64,000 nt of DNA from Riptortus pedestris. Its lineage: Eukaryota; Arthropoda; Insecta; Hemiptera; Alydidae. The stretch lies in assembly GCA_019009955.1 (NCBI GenBank), contig CM032231.1:109171001-109235000 (forward strand), given 5' to 3'. The position numbers were made by a program, and so were the translations under genes. The notes beneath the pieces are model-generated. The model had not been told where the DNA came from, searched no databases, and worked only from the letters and a program-made list of their open reading frames with translations. This document shows, piece after piece, positions 36,949-48,714 of the stretch. The first letter of the stretch is position 1, and every line of letters starts with the position of its first letter.

Positions 36949-37009
36949 CTCTTCAGCTCTTATCAAATCCATGGGGTGCGAGCTAATGTATCTTACAAGT
37001 TCATCACCA
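36949..37009 (-). CDS. Candidate 61-bp internal coding exon
   Basis: On minus the segment is bounded by an acceptor (…ttaaccttaaacaatataaacacag) and a perfect donor (GAAGAG|GTGAGT). Only one frame is open: it enters with one base of a split codon and reads GDELVRYISSHPMDLIRAEE, ending in phase 0. The other two frames hit stops at once. The peptide looks like an amphipathic, conserved cytosolic segment (alternating charged and hydrophobic residues), but I cannot assign a family. The open frame extends upstream of the acceptor through AT-rich DNA, so the left edge is less certain. No second exon was found on this strand. Confidence 0.4.
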
Positions 37010-37699
37010 CTGTGTTTATATTGTTTAAGGTTAAAAGGTAAGGTAATATTAAACACAATAATATAATTACATCTTTATAATTATTATTATATGTTTATAC
37101 TTATAATATAATTATATGTGATATATTATACTCCAAGTGAATAACATGTGTAAACACAGTATCAACAAATTTGCTATTATCAGAGCAAAGAAAAAATATG
37201 TAACACTGTGAGCCCTACTAACGAAATGCACAGCAAATTTCATTTTGGAATTTTGGGGAAATTTCAGTACAATTTCCAAAGTGGACAATTGACCAAGTAT
37301 TCATCTATCTTATCTAAGTCTGATAAGACATAAAAAATTTTAAAGATCTACCGAATTAGCACATAAACTATTTTCTACGCACATATTATTCTCCAGGAGT
37401 CTTATTTACGAAGAACTCCATACATATTGATATCCGACTATTATAATATAAAAATCTATACAGGTGGCACATTAGCTACGTTAACACAAATATTTTTATT
37501 TGTGCGTATGGAGCATATGGTTAAAAGCTCTGTACTGTGTGCCCTATTAAAGTTATGTCCATCCATAAAAGTGATAAAAAAAACTATCCACGTTCTAAAT
37601 TACTTATGTGCGTCAAACATTGCGTTGCATATGCCCTTGGTATGGGGTACGACATGAAGCTTTATTCATGGCTACCATATTAACTATGAACTATACTGA
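37010..37699. other. Unannotated AT-rich stretch
   Basis: No gene recognised; possibly intronic to the exon candidate at 36,949. Confidence 0.35.
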
Positions 37700-39805
37700 T
37701 AATTGTATCCAGGTAAGGATTATAAAAATTCTTTGTCATTCAATGATATCCAGGAGATAAAACAGAGTGGGACTTAAAGATTAACTCACTCTAGAGTATT
37801 TGCAGGTAAGGAGTTTTGAATAAAGCAAGGATGTATCCTTGTCAGAGTTTGAATTAAATCCTTATTGACACCTATGGAACAAAAAATGAAAATATAATGA
37901 GTTCACAGACCACAGCACCCTGTCATTTTGGGAGAGTACGCGTTTCCTACATCGTTAAAGTAGCTGGAATGAATCGTGCAAAAAGCATTAATACAGTTGG
38001 CATTGAAACTAGAATGTCGTGGTAATCATATGCTTGCATTCCTTAAATATAGCTCTTTACGACAACCTCTTCCCAAAGGCTCTGTCGTTGACATACAAAT
38101 GGGTAAATAGACTCCTAGTATGACGGTGAAGCGTGGACTCTCGCAAAGGAAACGGGACGGTTGTTCTGGTCTGGAAAAAAAAAAAACTCTTATCTCCTGG
38201 AATGGTCAAGTGTCCTGGCCCTGTAAGGAATACACTGCCTGATAATTTGCAACTGAATTAAACTGAATGAGAGGTAAGGATCTAGAGAGACCCACCCAAA
38301 TGCTCCAAACAACTCAATATCCTGATAAGAGATTGGAATAAATCTCAAAGCAGGGCAGCTATTTTATTCACGCCGTGATAAGGAGAGTAATGTCTCTATG
38401 AGAATAATATTGGAGTATATTGGTTATCCTGTAAACTGAATAGTCGTCATACTAACCATAAACCCAGGTTTGCCATATATGCCCAGGTAACAGTTTTGAA
38501 CCAAGCTTGATATCATATTGACCTCGCGCAGTTCGCTTATTGATATACAGGAAATGATTAGCGGTATCAGAAACAAAACTCTATATCTCCTTATCTACAT
38601 ATGTGACCTATTAACATATGAAAAAGTGCTTCCACCTAGATATTTATTCGTAGGTAAGAGTTTCAGATAAAGATGTGTACCGCATATTTTATTTTACGAA
38701 GTGCAACTCAGTGCAACGTGGCTTATAATGCACTATGTCTCTTCTATTCTCTGCCCTTATTACAAAATGGCTTACTCTTATTTATAAGCAGGTAAGAGTT
38801 TCAGATACAGCTCTATAAGTGCATTAATGATGCACAGGCAAAGATAAGAAGTGTAGGAATATTGAGGTTCAACCTTTACTGCATATATGCTTAAACTAAA
38901 ATGCACTTCTTAATTCTATGCAGGTAAGAGTTTGAGATGCAGCTCTACAAGTGCATTACTGATGCACAGGCAAAGATAAGAAGTATAGGGATATGAAGTT
39001 TCTCCCTTTACTGCATATATGCTTCAACTAAAATGCACTTCTTAATTATATGCAGGTAAGAGTTTAAGATGCAGCTCTATAAGTGCATTACTGATGCAAA
39101 GGCTAAGATAGGAAGTGTAGGGATATGAAGGTTTTATCCTTTACTGCATATATGCTTTATCTAAAATGCACTTCTTAATTATATGCAGGTAAGAGTTTCA
39201 GATGCAGCTCTATAAGTGCATTATTGATGCACATGCGAAGATAAGAAGTGTTCGGATAGGAAGGTTGTATCCTTTATGCATATATGGTTTAACTAAAATG
39301 CACTTCTGAGTGATATGCAGTTCTATAAGTGCATTATTGGTAAACCAGTGAAGATAAGAATTTTTGGATATAAAGGGTGTCTCCTTTACTGGAAATACGC
39401 TCCAACTAACATATATAATATATGCAGGTAAGAGTTAAATCAATGCTCTACACAGAATATCCTTGTAGCCAAGTGAACTGCGTTCATTTATATCCAGGTG
39501 ATAAAAGCAGCAAGGTTTTAAAATGATCACACTTATCAATATTTCCAATGATAACAAGGATAAAAAGGACTCCACAATAACAACGATGCACTTAATAATA
39601 TGCAAGTAACCATAACAAGTTTCGAATAAGCTCTTATACAGTACTGTCTGTTGGTCACGATGAATAAAGCGGGACCAAATGATCTTTGTTCTAAACACTT
39701 AGTGAACTCCATTCTATTTTATGAAAGGAAAAAAAAACAACAATGAAATAAAGCCCTTTACAAAGAGTTGCATTAGTTGAGAAGCATTGATATCCAGGTA
39801 AGGTC
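37700..39805 (+). repeat. Degenerate tandem array with CAG|GTAAG in each unit
   Basis: The clear core has four starts at 38,789, 38,921, 39,053 and 39,186 (132-133 bp apart), each unit reading 'caggtaagagttt.agatgcagctctataagtgcatta.tgatgcac' and ending 'aaatgcacttcttaattatatg'. A partial unit at 39,315 has lost the bases between two 'gcag' copies. More diverged units flank the core: CAGGTAAG at 37,710, 37,803, 39,425 and 39,795; TAGGTAAG at 38,651; CAGGTAAC at 38,485; CAGGTGAT at 39,495. Each unit also has a gtgcat/atgcac inverted repeat. Confidence 0.85.
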
Positions 39806-40149
39806 TATTGTATAAAGTTGTATACTTTTACCTTCCACTTTTGTAGATAATTAATTGAATATGGATCTGATGCTATCATCATTACAAACATGTTAATAAA
39901 TTACTTAACCTGGTAAAAAAAAAAAAAAAATAACTCCTAGAAAAATATGTTTTCCTCTCCTATATTAATTACTGTTTGTTTTCTTTAATAATGAATTTGT
40001 CGATCTTGTAAACTGGGGCAAAAATTTAAAAAAATAACCTAGGAAACAAAATAAAAATCCAGTTGACAAACAGAAAAAAAACAATCAGGCAGGCTTTTAA
40101 CAGACTCCGGAAAGGATTCTTTCCTTGAAATTCGTAAATACTGAAGTCC
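39806..40149. other. Unannotated spacer
   Basis: A-rich; no feature recognised. Confidence 0.35.
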
Positions 40150-41570
40150 GGGCCGGGCTGAATAAACGGGACAGCAGGGAAAAAATTAGCACAAAACCAA
40201 AGTCGAAAGAGCTGCTACAAACGGAAAAATTATTATTTGCAACGAAAAAAAAATAAAACCCCCCTAAAAAAGGGAAGTTTGAAAGTATAGGAATAACCGG
40301 CAAAAGAACTGCTATAAACGCGAAAATAACTATTTGCTACGGGAAAAACCCGCAGATCAAAGGCTCAAGAATAAACGGCGAAAAAGCTGCTGTAAACGGT
40401 AAAATACTACGCAACGGGAAAAAAATGCACGAGTTCGAAAGTTCAATTATAAATACCAATAGAGCTACTATAAACGGAAAAATAACTTCGCAACGAAAGA
40501 AAAAAGCAGAAAGGTCAAACATAAACGGCAAAAGAGCTGCTATAAACGGCAAAATAACTACGCAACAGGAAAAAAAAATACATGAGTTCAAAAGTTCGAG
40601 TATAAAATAGAGCTGCAATTAACGGTAAAATAACTACTCAACGGGAAATAAATACACGACTTTAAAAGTTCGAGTATAAAAACCAATAGAGCTGCTATAA
40701 ACGGTAAAATAGAGTTACCAATAGAGCTGCAATTAACGGTAAAATAACTACGCAATGGGAAAAAAATACACGAGTTCAAAAGTTCGAGTATAAAAACCAA
40801 TAGAGCTGCTATAAACGGTAAAATAACTTCGCAAAGAAAAAAACAAAACAGGATGGTCAAATATAAACGGCAAAAAGGCTGCTATAAACGGCAAATAACT
40901 ACGCAACGGGAAAATAAATACACGAGTTCAAAAGTTCGAGTATAAAAACCAATAAAGCTGCTATAAACGGTGAAATAACTACGCAACGGAAAAAAAAAAT
41001 ACACGACTTCAAAAATTCGAGTATAAAAACCAATAGAGCTGCAATAAACGGTAAAATAACTTCGCAACGAAAAAAACAAAACAGGATGGTCAAATATAAA
41101 CGGCAAAATAAATACGCAACGGGAAAGAATACACGAGTGCAAAAGGTCGAGTATAAAAACCAATAGAGCTGCAATAAACGGTAAAATAACTTCGCAACGA
41201 AAAAAACAAAACAGGATGGTCAAATATAAACGGCGAATGAGCTGCTATAAACGGTAAAATAACTACGCAACGGAAAAAAATACAAAAGTTTAAAAGTCCA
41301 ATTATAAATACCAATAGAGCTACTATAAACGGTAAAATAACTACGCAAGAAACTATTGGGGGAAAAAAAATCAGTGAGTTCAAATGTTCAAGTATAAACG
41401 GCAAAAGAGGTCCTAAAAACGGTAAAATAATTTCGCAACGGAAACATAAATCCGTGAGTTCAAATGCTCAAGTATAAACGGCAAAATTGGTGTAATAAAC
41501 GGCAAAATATTCAGAACAAAAAAAAATCACATAACACATACCATGGGTTGAATAGTTCAGGTATAAACGG
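40150..41570. repeat. Minisatellite, unit about 80 bp
   Basis: Unit built from 'gagctgctataaacggtaaa', 'ataactacgcaacggg', an A-run, 'cacgagttcaaaagttcgag' and 'tataaaaaccaata', repeated roughly 16-18 times with indels. On minus, stop-poor frames give hydrophobic repeating peptides (ALLVFILELLNSCIFF type); three overlapping frames do so, which argues for composition rather than coding. Confidence 0.93.
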
Positions 41571-41929
41571 CATATGAGAAATGGGGAGATGGTGCATAAA
41601 TTAATTTTTAACTATTTTCTTTTGAATAGAAAATTACATTTCTTTAATAACCAATCGCGGTGTCAAATTATTGCAACTAAATTCCTATTTTTCATTAAAT
41701 TCCAGGGACCATAGGGAAATAATAATGAACATCAGAGGGCCGGTAGTTAATGAATATTACTTGATAAAATAGTAAATTTGTTACAAGTACATATTTGCTA
41801 TGAATGAAGCCCAGAAAATTATGTAAACGTAAAAACCAGTTCTGTTGGCTCATTCCAACATTGGTGAATAAGTTACCTACTAATTCATTAATTAATGTAA
41901 TTTTTAAAAATATATTTTGTATTAGAGAA
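41571..41929. other. Unannotated stretch
   Basis: No convincing gene; the minus frame at 41,695-41,964 overlaps the tRNA-like sequence and is not recognised. Confidence 0.35.
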
Positions 41930-41992
41930 AATTGTTTGACCTGAGCCTGAGTTGCTTCGGACACGGCCGCAACTCATACCAGCTGAGCTACA
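41930..41992 (-). mobile_element. tRNA-like sequence / SINE head, minus
   Basis: On minus it has a good A box (TAGCTCAGCTGGTATGAG, 41,973-41,990) but a degenerate B-box region (ggctcaggtc), so it is not a functional tRNA gene. It forms an inverted pair with 42,133-42,215. Confidence 0.45.
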
Positions 41993-42132
41993 ATATTAGA
42001 TGTCAACCAAGTCAAACTGCGTTGTTGCGACAACTCTGATGACAAACAGTTTATCCATGCGTTAGAACAACTACTCTAGCCATGATAAATTTTATCAATG
42101 TATCATCCTTTTTATTGACTTTTCTGGCATTT

Positions 42133-42215
42133 AGGTCTGTAGCTCAGTTGGTATGAGTATCCGCGCTCCGAGGGGAAGGAACCTCCTTCAAAACTCAGAC
42201 GAGTTAAACTTTTTT
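42133..42215 (+). mobile_element. tRNA-like sequence / SINE head, plus
   Basis: A box TAGCTCAGTTGGTATGAG at 42,140-42,157 differs by one base from the minus copy; the T-arm region is not canonical and no tRNA 3' stem closes. Followed by T-rich and AT-rich DNA similar to that following the minus copy. Confidence 0.45.
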
Positions 42216-44219
42216 CACCAATATATAAACATAAAATAAAAAATTGTAATGAATATGGGCGGAGTTATCATTCACTCAAAAAGATAAAAACTTAATTAAT
42301 GAATTACTTTAGAAATTAATACATTTTATGATAGCTATTTTAGTGTGTGCTTTGAGATAATTTATTGTACATAACGTAGGAAATGTGTTAAACCAAAATG
42401 TATCGACTTTTTAAGTTGAACAGTCATAAATTTAAAAGTAACTCTTAATGTATTTAACTGTTGAACTTAAACAGTCATCCATTTAAAAGGAGACACTGTT
42501 TTAGCGATAGTTAAATTCAGTAGTTTCACATGGAGAGACTTAATCAATTACTATTTACCATGTGATTTACTGGAATTTAATCTGTAATATGTATTTTAGT
42601 TATTTAAATATGAAGTATATGAAGACGTTATTTTAATGGCGGTACAACAGTTATATTTCTGCCAAAGAAAACACGCCAGTAGTAGAGTAACACAATTTCA
42701 AAATGATTTTTCGACTTGGTTTCTCTAACTAGTGGATAGTAGTGTTCTCTGTTGGTGGCAGAAGTAATTTGGAAGTGTACCACTATTAAATTAATGTAGA
42801 ATTGACTTGTATTTATATAAAGCTATCAATAAATCCATTCTAATAAATAGATGAGCAGTATATCTACTATAATAAAGCTCTTCATGAATAATGTAGGTCC
42901 TGAAATGTAAACTAGTTAGCAGTAAGTTATGTACAAAACAAATATCCTATGTAATTATTTACTTCAACAAGTGTTTGCTATTACTTGAATTTTCAACTTT
43001 AAATATTCTAATGGTACATTTGCTATTTAATTAATTTTCAATTCACTCTAATTTTATTAATACTTGGAACGGAATATTCCGGCGGTAAATAATTTAATTT
43101 ACTTTTGTTTCTTATTAATCACAAATATTTAAATTTTATATTATACTTTCTCTAGTGCATTAGAATTGCTATCAGATTTCTGGGATATGTACTTTCTATT
43201 TACCTCTCTTTGCCAAATTATTTCCACGGCTAATGTCACGTATCACACATTAAGTTGTAGGACGTATGCATTTGCATGACTTAAACTCGGCCTTCACTGC
43301 AAGATTTAAATGCTGAAAACCTTACAAGCAATATTTATTAGGGGAACTACATTAGCTATGCCTCGTCAAGAAATGTCAAATAAAGAAAATAAATTTATGA
43401 ATGAATATATAATAATAAAAATGAGAATGCTCGAAAATCCTGTACCGAGAAATCAATAAAACGCACAAAATTAGAATTTCTCCCACAGTTTTGGGTATTA
43501 TCGTAAGTAAGAACTTGTCCCTAAAAAAACAATAATAGGCACCAGGAGTTTAAAATTATCAATAGAAATTATAAAAGAAGCTCTAATTTTTAAAATCCAT
43601 CAAGATATGCCAAGATTATACAAACTTTACATCTGTTGAATATTCCACATGTGTGGATTTTTTTTGGAATGAACCTTCCCATAATAATAATAATAATAAA
43701 TAACGATGAGTAAACGACAAGTAGAATGCCAAACTGTAGCGACAATAAAATACCCACATTGCTAATGGTGAAGGGGTCAAAGGAAAAACACAGTGATCAA
43801 AATTCAAATAAAATTTATAAAAATATACCTAAATAAATACAAAATTTCAAGGTTCCTATTTAAATCAGTTATAATTATTTACATTAGAAATGGATTATCT
43901 ATAATTCTGAAGGCTGTTAAATTGACTATTTTAAGACACGGAAGTCGTGATAACTATTGCGGGTACATTTCCCCAAACCTTAGCGTTTCCCAGAGAATCC
44001 TCAAGGAGGTCGATCGGAAAGGATTAGAACTGAATAGAATTGGAGCAGGGTATTGTAGTTAACCCACTGGTTCGTAATAAGTGGACAAGGAGCTATTGTG
44101 CGGGGTCAGTGCCCACACAATAAGTTCTTAACTGTCTCACATATTATTGTGAATGGCTGGCCCGGCTGAGGAAAGGGAGATTGGACCCCAACGTGTGGGT
44201 GACACATGAAAAGAAAAAA
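42216..44219. other. Unannotated AT-rich stretch
   Basis: No recognised gene. The minus frame 43,616-43,807 and plus frame 43,793-44,062 do not resemble known proteins. Confidence 0.35.
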
Positions 44220-44918
44220 GTCCGTCATGCAGGGGCTGCGTAAACAAAGCAGATTTCCCACGTAAAGTTATACATTAGAGAAATCCGTCTAATAACAGCT
44301 GTAGTAGTAAGAAACCTCTAAACCTAAAACATTATTTAGTGCGTAATAACCCAGTAGTTTATAGCCCCAAAAAAACAGTTAACCTAACCTCTAAACCTAT
44401 TCACGAGGGACGAATAGTTATAGAAACGGCCGCAAGCTCTCGGCGGAAAGTCCGAACAGCCTACTGGCGACCACACGCAGAATACAAATGCAAATATCTC
44501 GGTTAATATTCAAGATGCAGAATAAATGTATAGAACAATATTTATAGTAAATTTAATTTGCAATAAGATTGGTTCTATACAATTTTTCGATCCGATGCAT
44601 AATAACGGAGATATTTCGAATTTTTGAAAATCCCCCCTCTAAACCCCCCCCTCCCACTGGTCCGATTTCAGCCGTTAACGAACTTGATCTTCCTTTTTAC
44701 ATGAAACGATTAAATACCGAGTTTGGTGACGATTAAACAAAAATTGCGACTGCTAGAGTGTTAACAAACAAATATATATATATATATATATATATAGTTT
44801 TGAACGGACCTCATTTTCGTCATCTCCTGGGTAGGATCGATGGACATTTGAAGAAATTTTTCGAAAATCGCGTCATGAGTCCGACCTCAATAGCTGATTT
44901 CCCTTAAGGGAAATCTGC
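44220..44918 (+). repeat. Family A, full-length short copy (best reference copy)
   Basis: GTCCGTCATGCAGGGGCTG at the 5' end, 'acggccgcaagctctcggcg' module, 'atgcaaatatctcggttaat' module, C-rich tract, 'gatttcagccgttaacgaac', (TA)n at 44,774-44,796, the GPHFR-type open frame, and the palindrome GATTTCCCTTAAGGGAAATC followed by TGC. TAAAA follows directly (44,919-44,923). Confidence 0.9.
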
Positions 44919-44923
44919 TAAAA

Positions 44924-45420
44924 GTCCGTCTCGCAGGAACTGCGTAAACGAAGCAGATTTCCCACGTAAAGTTATACATTAGAGAAATCTCCTTACGAGT
45001 GCCGAACAGTTACGGAAACGGCCGAACTAGCTTTCGGAGGAACGGCCGTTATACTTAATAAAAATGCAAATATCTCTGTCAATATTCAGGATAGAGAATA
45101 AATGTATATAACAATATTTATAGTAAATTTGATTTGCAATAAGATTGGTTTTATTCAATTTTTCGATCCGACGTTTAGTAACGGAGATATTTCAAGTTTT
45201 CGAAAATCCCCCGATTTCAGCCATTAACGAACTTGATCTGTCTTTTTACATAAAACGCTTAAATATATAGTTTGGTGACGATTAAACAAAAATTGCTACC
45301 GCGTTTGAACGGACCTCATTTTCGACATCTGGATAGGATTGAAGGACATTCGAATACATTTTTCGAAAATCGCGTCATGAGTATGACCTCAATAGCTGAT
45401 TTCCCATCAGGGAAATCTCC
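44924..45420 (+). repeat. Family A, second copy head to tail with the previous one
   Basis: Starts GTCCGTCTCGCAGGAACTG immediately after TAAAA and ends at a mutated palindrome (tttcccatcagggaaatc) followed by TCC and TAAAA (45,421-45,425). The (TA)n block and C-run are deleted. The open frame NGPHFRHLDRIEGH is preserved although one codon group is lost. Confidence 0.88.
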
Positions 45421-45467
45421 TAAAATCCACAAGACTTCAAATAAAAAAACCTTATCAGTGATTAAAA

Positions 45468-45800
45468 TTAAGATTTACAACTTACAATTAAAACAAACAC
45501 GCCCTGCCGGAAGCGTCTCATACTTATTACAGTGATAAGTGAAAACATATTTTTAGAAATAATTTTTTTATGACACTTCCTCTTCTCCATTTGCCAATAA
45601 TTTTGTATAGTAATAACTGAAATCGTTTCCCCCAAAGGGAGGCGTACGGTCTTACTTTTTTTCTCCAAAGTTTTGATTGGGCTTCTTCCACTCTCCTGAT
45701 TTAGAACTTCTTCGGGAGTTTTCTTCGAACTAGTTCTGGTGATTCTGTTCAAACAGATATTGATACTAACAGATATTTTTTTTCTCTGTAGTGAAAAGTC
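45468..45800 (-). pseudogene. Possible coding remnant, unrecognised
   Basis: On minus the stretch after an acceptor-like 'gacttttcactacag' is open and has protein-like composition (SSKKTPEEVLNQESGRSPIK then TLEKKSKTVRLPLGETISV). It is basic and serine-rich like a nuclear or gag-like linker. An internal GTAAGA near 45,655 could be a donor. I cannot assign a family; chance is possible. Confidence 0.3.
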
Positions 45801-46377
45801 GAACTGCCACACCCAAAAACATGTAAACATGTACATATACAAAAACAATATGTTTACTATCCTAGTCTATCAATGGGAAATCATCCGGAAACCGAAAACT
45901 AAGGCTCAGCATTTTATTTATTGTTATCGCTTTGTGCCAGTTTACTTACTATCATTATAATAGAAATGTCAAATAAGGATAGAAAACAAATTAATCCTTT
46001 TTTGATTTTCGGGGAGTTGCCCATTTTTCAATATCGTCTGGTCAATTTTTTATGAATAGTCTATATATGCTCCTATAATTGTTTAAATTCTGAACATATC
46101 ATAATATCTTTAAAAAAATATTATTTTATCCAAATAACGACAGATATATTGTTAATAGATATTTATATAAAGATAGATGAAATGATTAGCCAACATTGTT
46201 GACATATAGACTTTATTTTATTTAATTTTTTTAATAATAAAAATGGCTCAACTCACTAATTCGAAACAGACATCTTGTGGTAGGTACAATTCTTGGGAGA
46301 AGTATGAAAGAATTCAATATAATGAAAAATAACCAATGAATTGAATAACTATCCATTAGTTAAAATTAGCGAACAAA

Positions 46378-46443
<66 letters not shown>

Positions 46444-47332
46444 AATATTTATGAGCACGTTTAATGTACTTAAATTAAGGCGTTAATTTGATTATATATA
46501 TGTTTGTCATGAAAATATGTTAGTTGGAAATCGTTGCGTTAATCATTTAGTTTATTTTAGCTAGAAAAACATTCTTTAGGAACAAAAATTTAAAGGGAGA
46601 AATTAATTCCGATCTTGTTTTTGTTTTTCCTGATAACCAATCTTATGCTACTATTGTCGAGAGGAAAATGAAACTTTTAATGAAACTCTGTTTTTTTCTC
46701 TCTTTTCTTTTGTAAAATTTTTCTCTTTTTGTTTCTCTCAGTTTTTTTCCTCTCCTTTACATTCTTTCTTTTGTTTAATAAACGATACGATGTCGATGGT
46801 GGAATTTAACAGCACGGGTTCAACGATGATTTTTTTCTTTATTTATTATTTATTTATACAGGAGCACCCGCATCTTGGCGATTTGGCTCAAAGTAACAAT
46901 GAATTAAAATAGCATAAATCTCATTGGTTATAAATTCTGTAATATGGCATCCTTAATTTTTTAAAAAAATCAGATTTCGATAAAATGTTTGCACACCAAG
47001 TAATTAAGAGATTATATACACGGTATTTCATCCATCTTAATCTGATGGATGAGGTTCCATAAGTTGGAATGAGTTGTTTTATTTTAGAAAAAATAAATGT
47101 AAATTCTACTTTACAACTATTGAAAGAAATATTTCTGGTAGTTGACAGTGTCCAATAATATTATACATAAGTCGATATTAAATATTGATTTTATATTATT
47201 TAAAAAAAAAAAGTACTGTTTAATAATTATTTCGCCTTCTCTAGAAGTTGTTTTTTTTTATTTATATGTCATTTAAATAAAGTGTTTCCATCTTGTGAAC
47301 CGTTACTTAAATTAATATGTTCAAGGAAGAGA
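45801..47332. other. Unannotated AT-rich stretch with (TA)n at 46,380-46,441
   Basis: No gene recognised; T-rich runs at 46,690-46,780 and 46,826-46,860. Confidence 0.4.
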
Positions 47333-47337
47333 TTTTA

Positions 47338-47459
47338 GCAGATTTCCCTTAAGGGAAATCAGCTATTAAGGTCGTACTCGTGTAGCGATTTACGAAAACT
47401 TTTTTCAAATGTCCATTGATCCTACCTAGAGGAACGCGAAAATAAGATCCGTTCAAAAT

Positions 47460-47527
<68 letters not shown>

Positions 47528-48188
47528 CTGTTAACGTTCTAGCGGTCGCAATTTTTGTTTGATCGTTACGAAACTCGATATTTAACCGTTTTATATAAAA
47601 ATACAGATCAAGTTCGTTAATGGCTGAAATCGGACTAGAGGGAGGTGGGGGATTTTCGTAAATTCAAAATATATCCGTTATTATGAATCGGATCGAAAAC
47701 TTGTATAGAACCAATGTTATTGCAAATTAAATTCACTAAAAATATTGTTATATAGAGTTATTCTCTATCTTTAATATTAACCGAGATATTTGCATTTTTA
47801 TGAAGTCTGTGGTCGGGTATAGTTCGGATTAGGTCGGCCGTTTCCATAAGGGCTTGGCTCAGGTGGAAGCTTCTTCTAACCTTACCTATCGTTTCTAACC
47901 TTACTTTACATTCGTTACTTCGTGAGATTTATGCAAATACGTTCTGTTCATCCTACCCCCCCCCCTTCTTTAGTTCTTGGACTACTAAAATTTCAGTTAT
48001 TAAAATATAAATTATTCTTACAATTCAGAAGCCGTTTCAGTTGGGAATTTATTTCAATTAACTGAAAGATTTCTCATTACCATTTGTATATAATCACGGT
48101 GGTGTTGTGTTACCAGTATGCAGATTTCTCTATTGTAAAACTCCACATGGGAAATTGGCTTAGTTTACGCAGCCCCTGCGGGAGAGAC
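47338..48188 (-). repeat. Family A, complete minus copy with 5-bp direct flanks
   Basis: Both ends are present: the palindromic end at the left and the 5' signature (gcagcccctgcgggagagac) at the right, flanked by TTTTA on both sides (47,333-47,337 and 48,189-48,193). Includes a 31-unit TA tract (47,463-47,524) and the 'tctaaccttacct' sub-module also found at 20.6 kb. Confidence 0.9.
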
Positions 48189-48714
48189 TTTTAAAACTAA
48201 TGTGGGGCTTAATGTTCTCCACTACAATAATAGGTCTTATATAATTTTTAGAGATTTTTTATAATTGACTGGTAGTTATTCTGTTAAAGTTTCATAACAT
48301 TTTTTATTCACAACTTAGTATTGCTATTGGATCTGAATCAGTTTATTTCGCCACTAAGTACAAATATTTACCTAACAATCGGAAATAAGTAGTTCTATTA
48401 CTACTTCCTACTTCTTAGGTTTCTTTTCTTAGTTTCCTATTTCTTCTGACAATAGAACCCATAATTTTGGTAATCATAAATAAGAATATAAAATTATAAA
48501 GTAATTATTAATTTTGAAGCAAGGCATTTTAATAAAGAAAAACAATCCGACAATGATAGACTGTGTGGCTAACAAATTAACAACAAATGGCCAGACCCCA
48601 TGGCAACGTTATGTATTTATGCCAATAAATTATTATCTATCTATAAAGAAAAACAATCCTATTTGTAGTTGTTCGATCGTTATATCTATGATGATGTAAG
48701 AAGTGTGCGTTTGC
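48189..48714. other. Unannotated stretch
   Basis: No gene recognised. Confidence 0.35.

Noticed and set aside
40337..41404. Membrane-protein-like frames on minus
   Set aside because: They overlap in different frames over the same 80-bp repeat, so at most one could be real and none has a promoter or start context.
42133..42215. Functional tRNA gene
   Set aside because: Good D-arm, but no canonical T-loop or closing acceptor stem.
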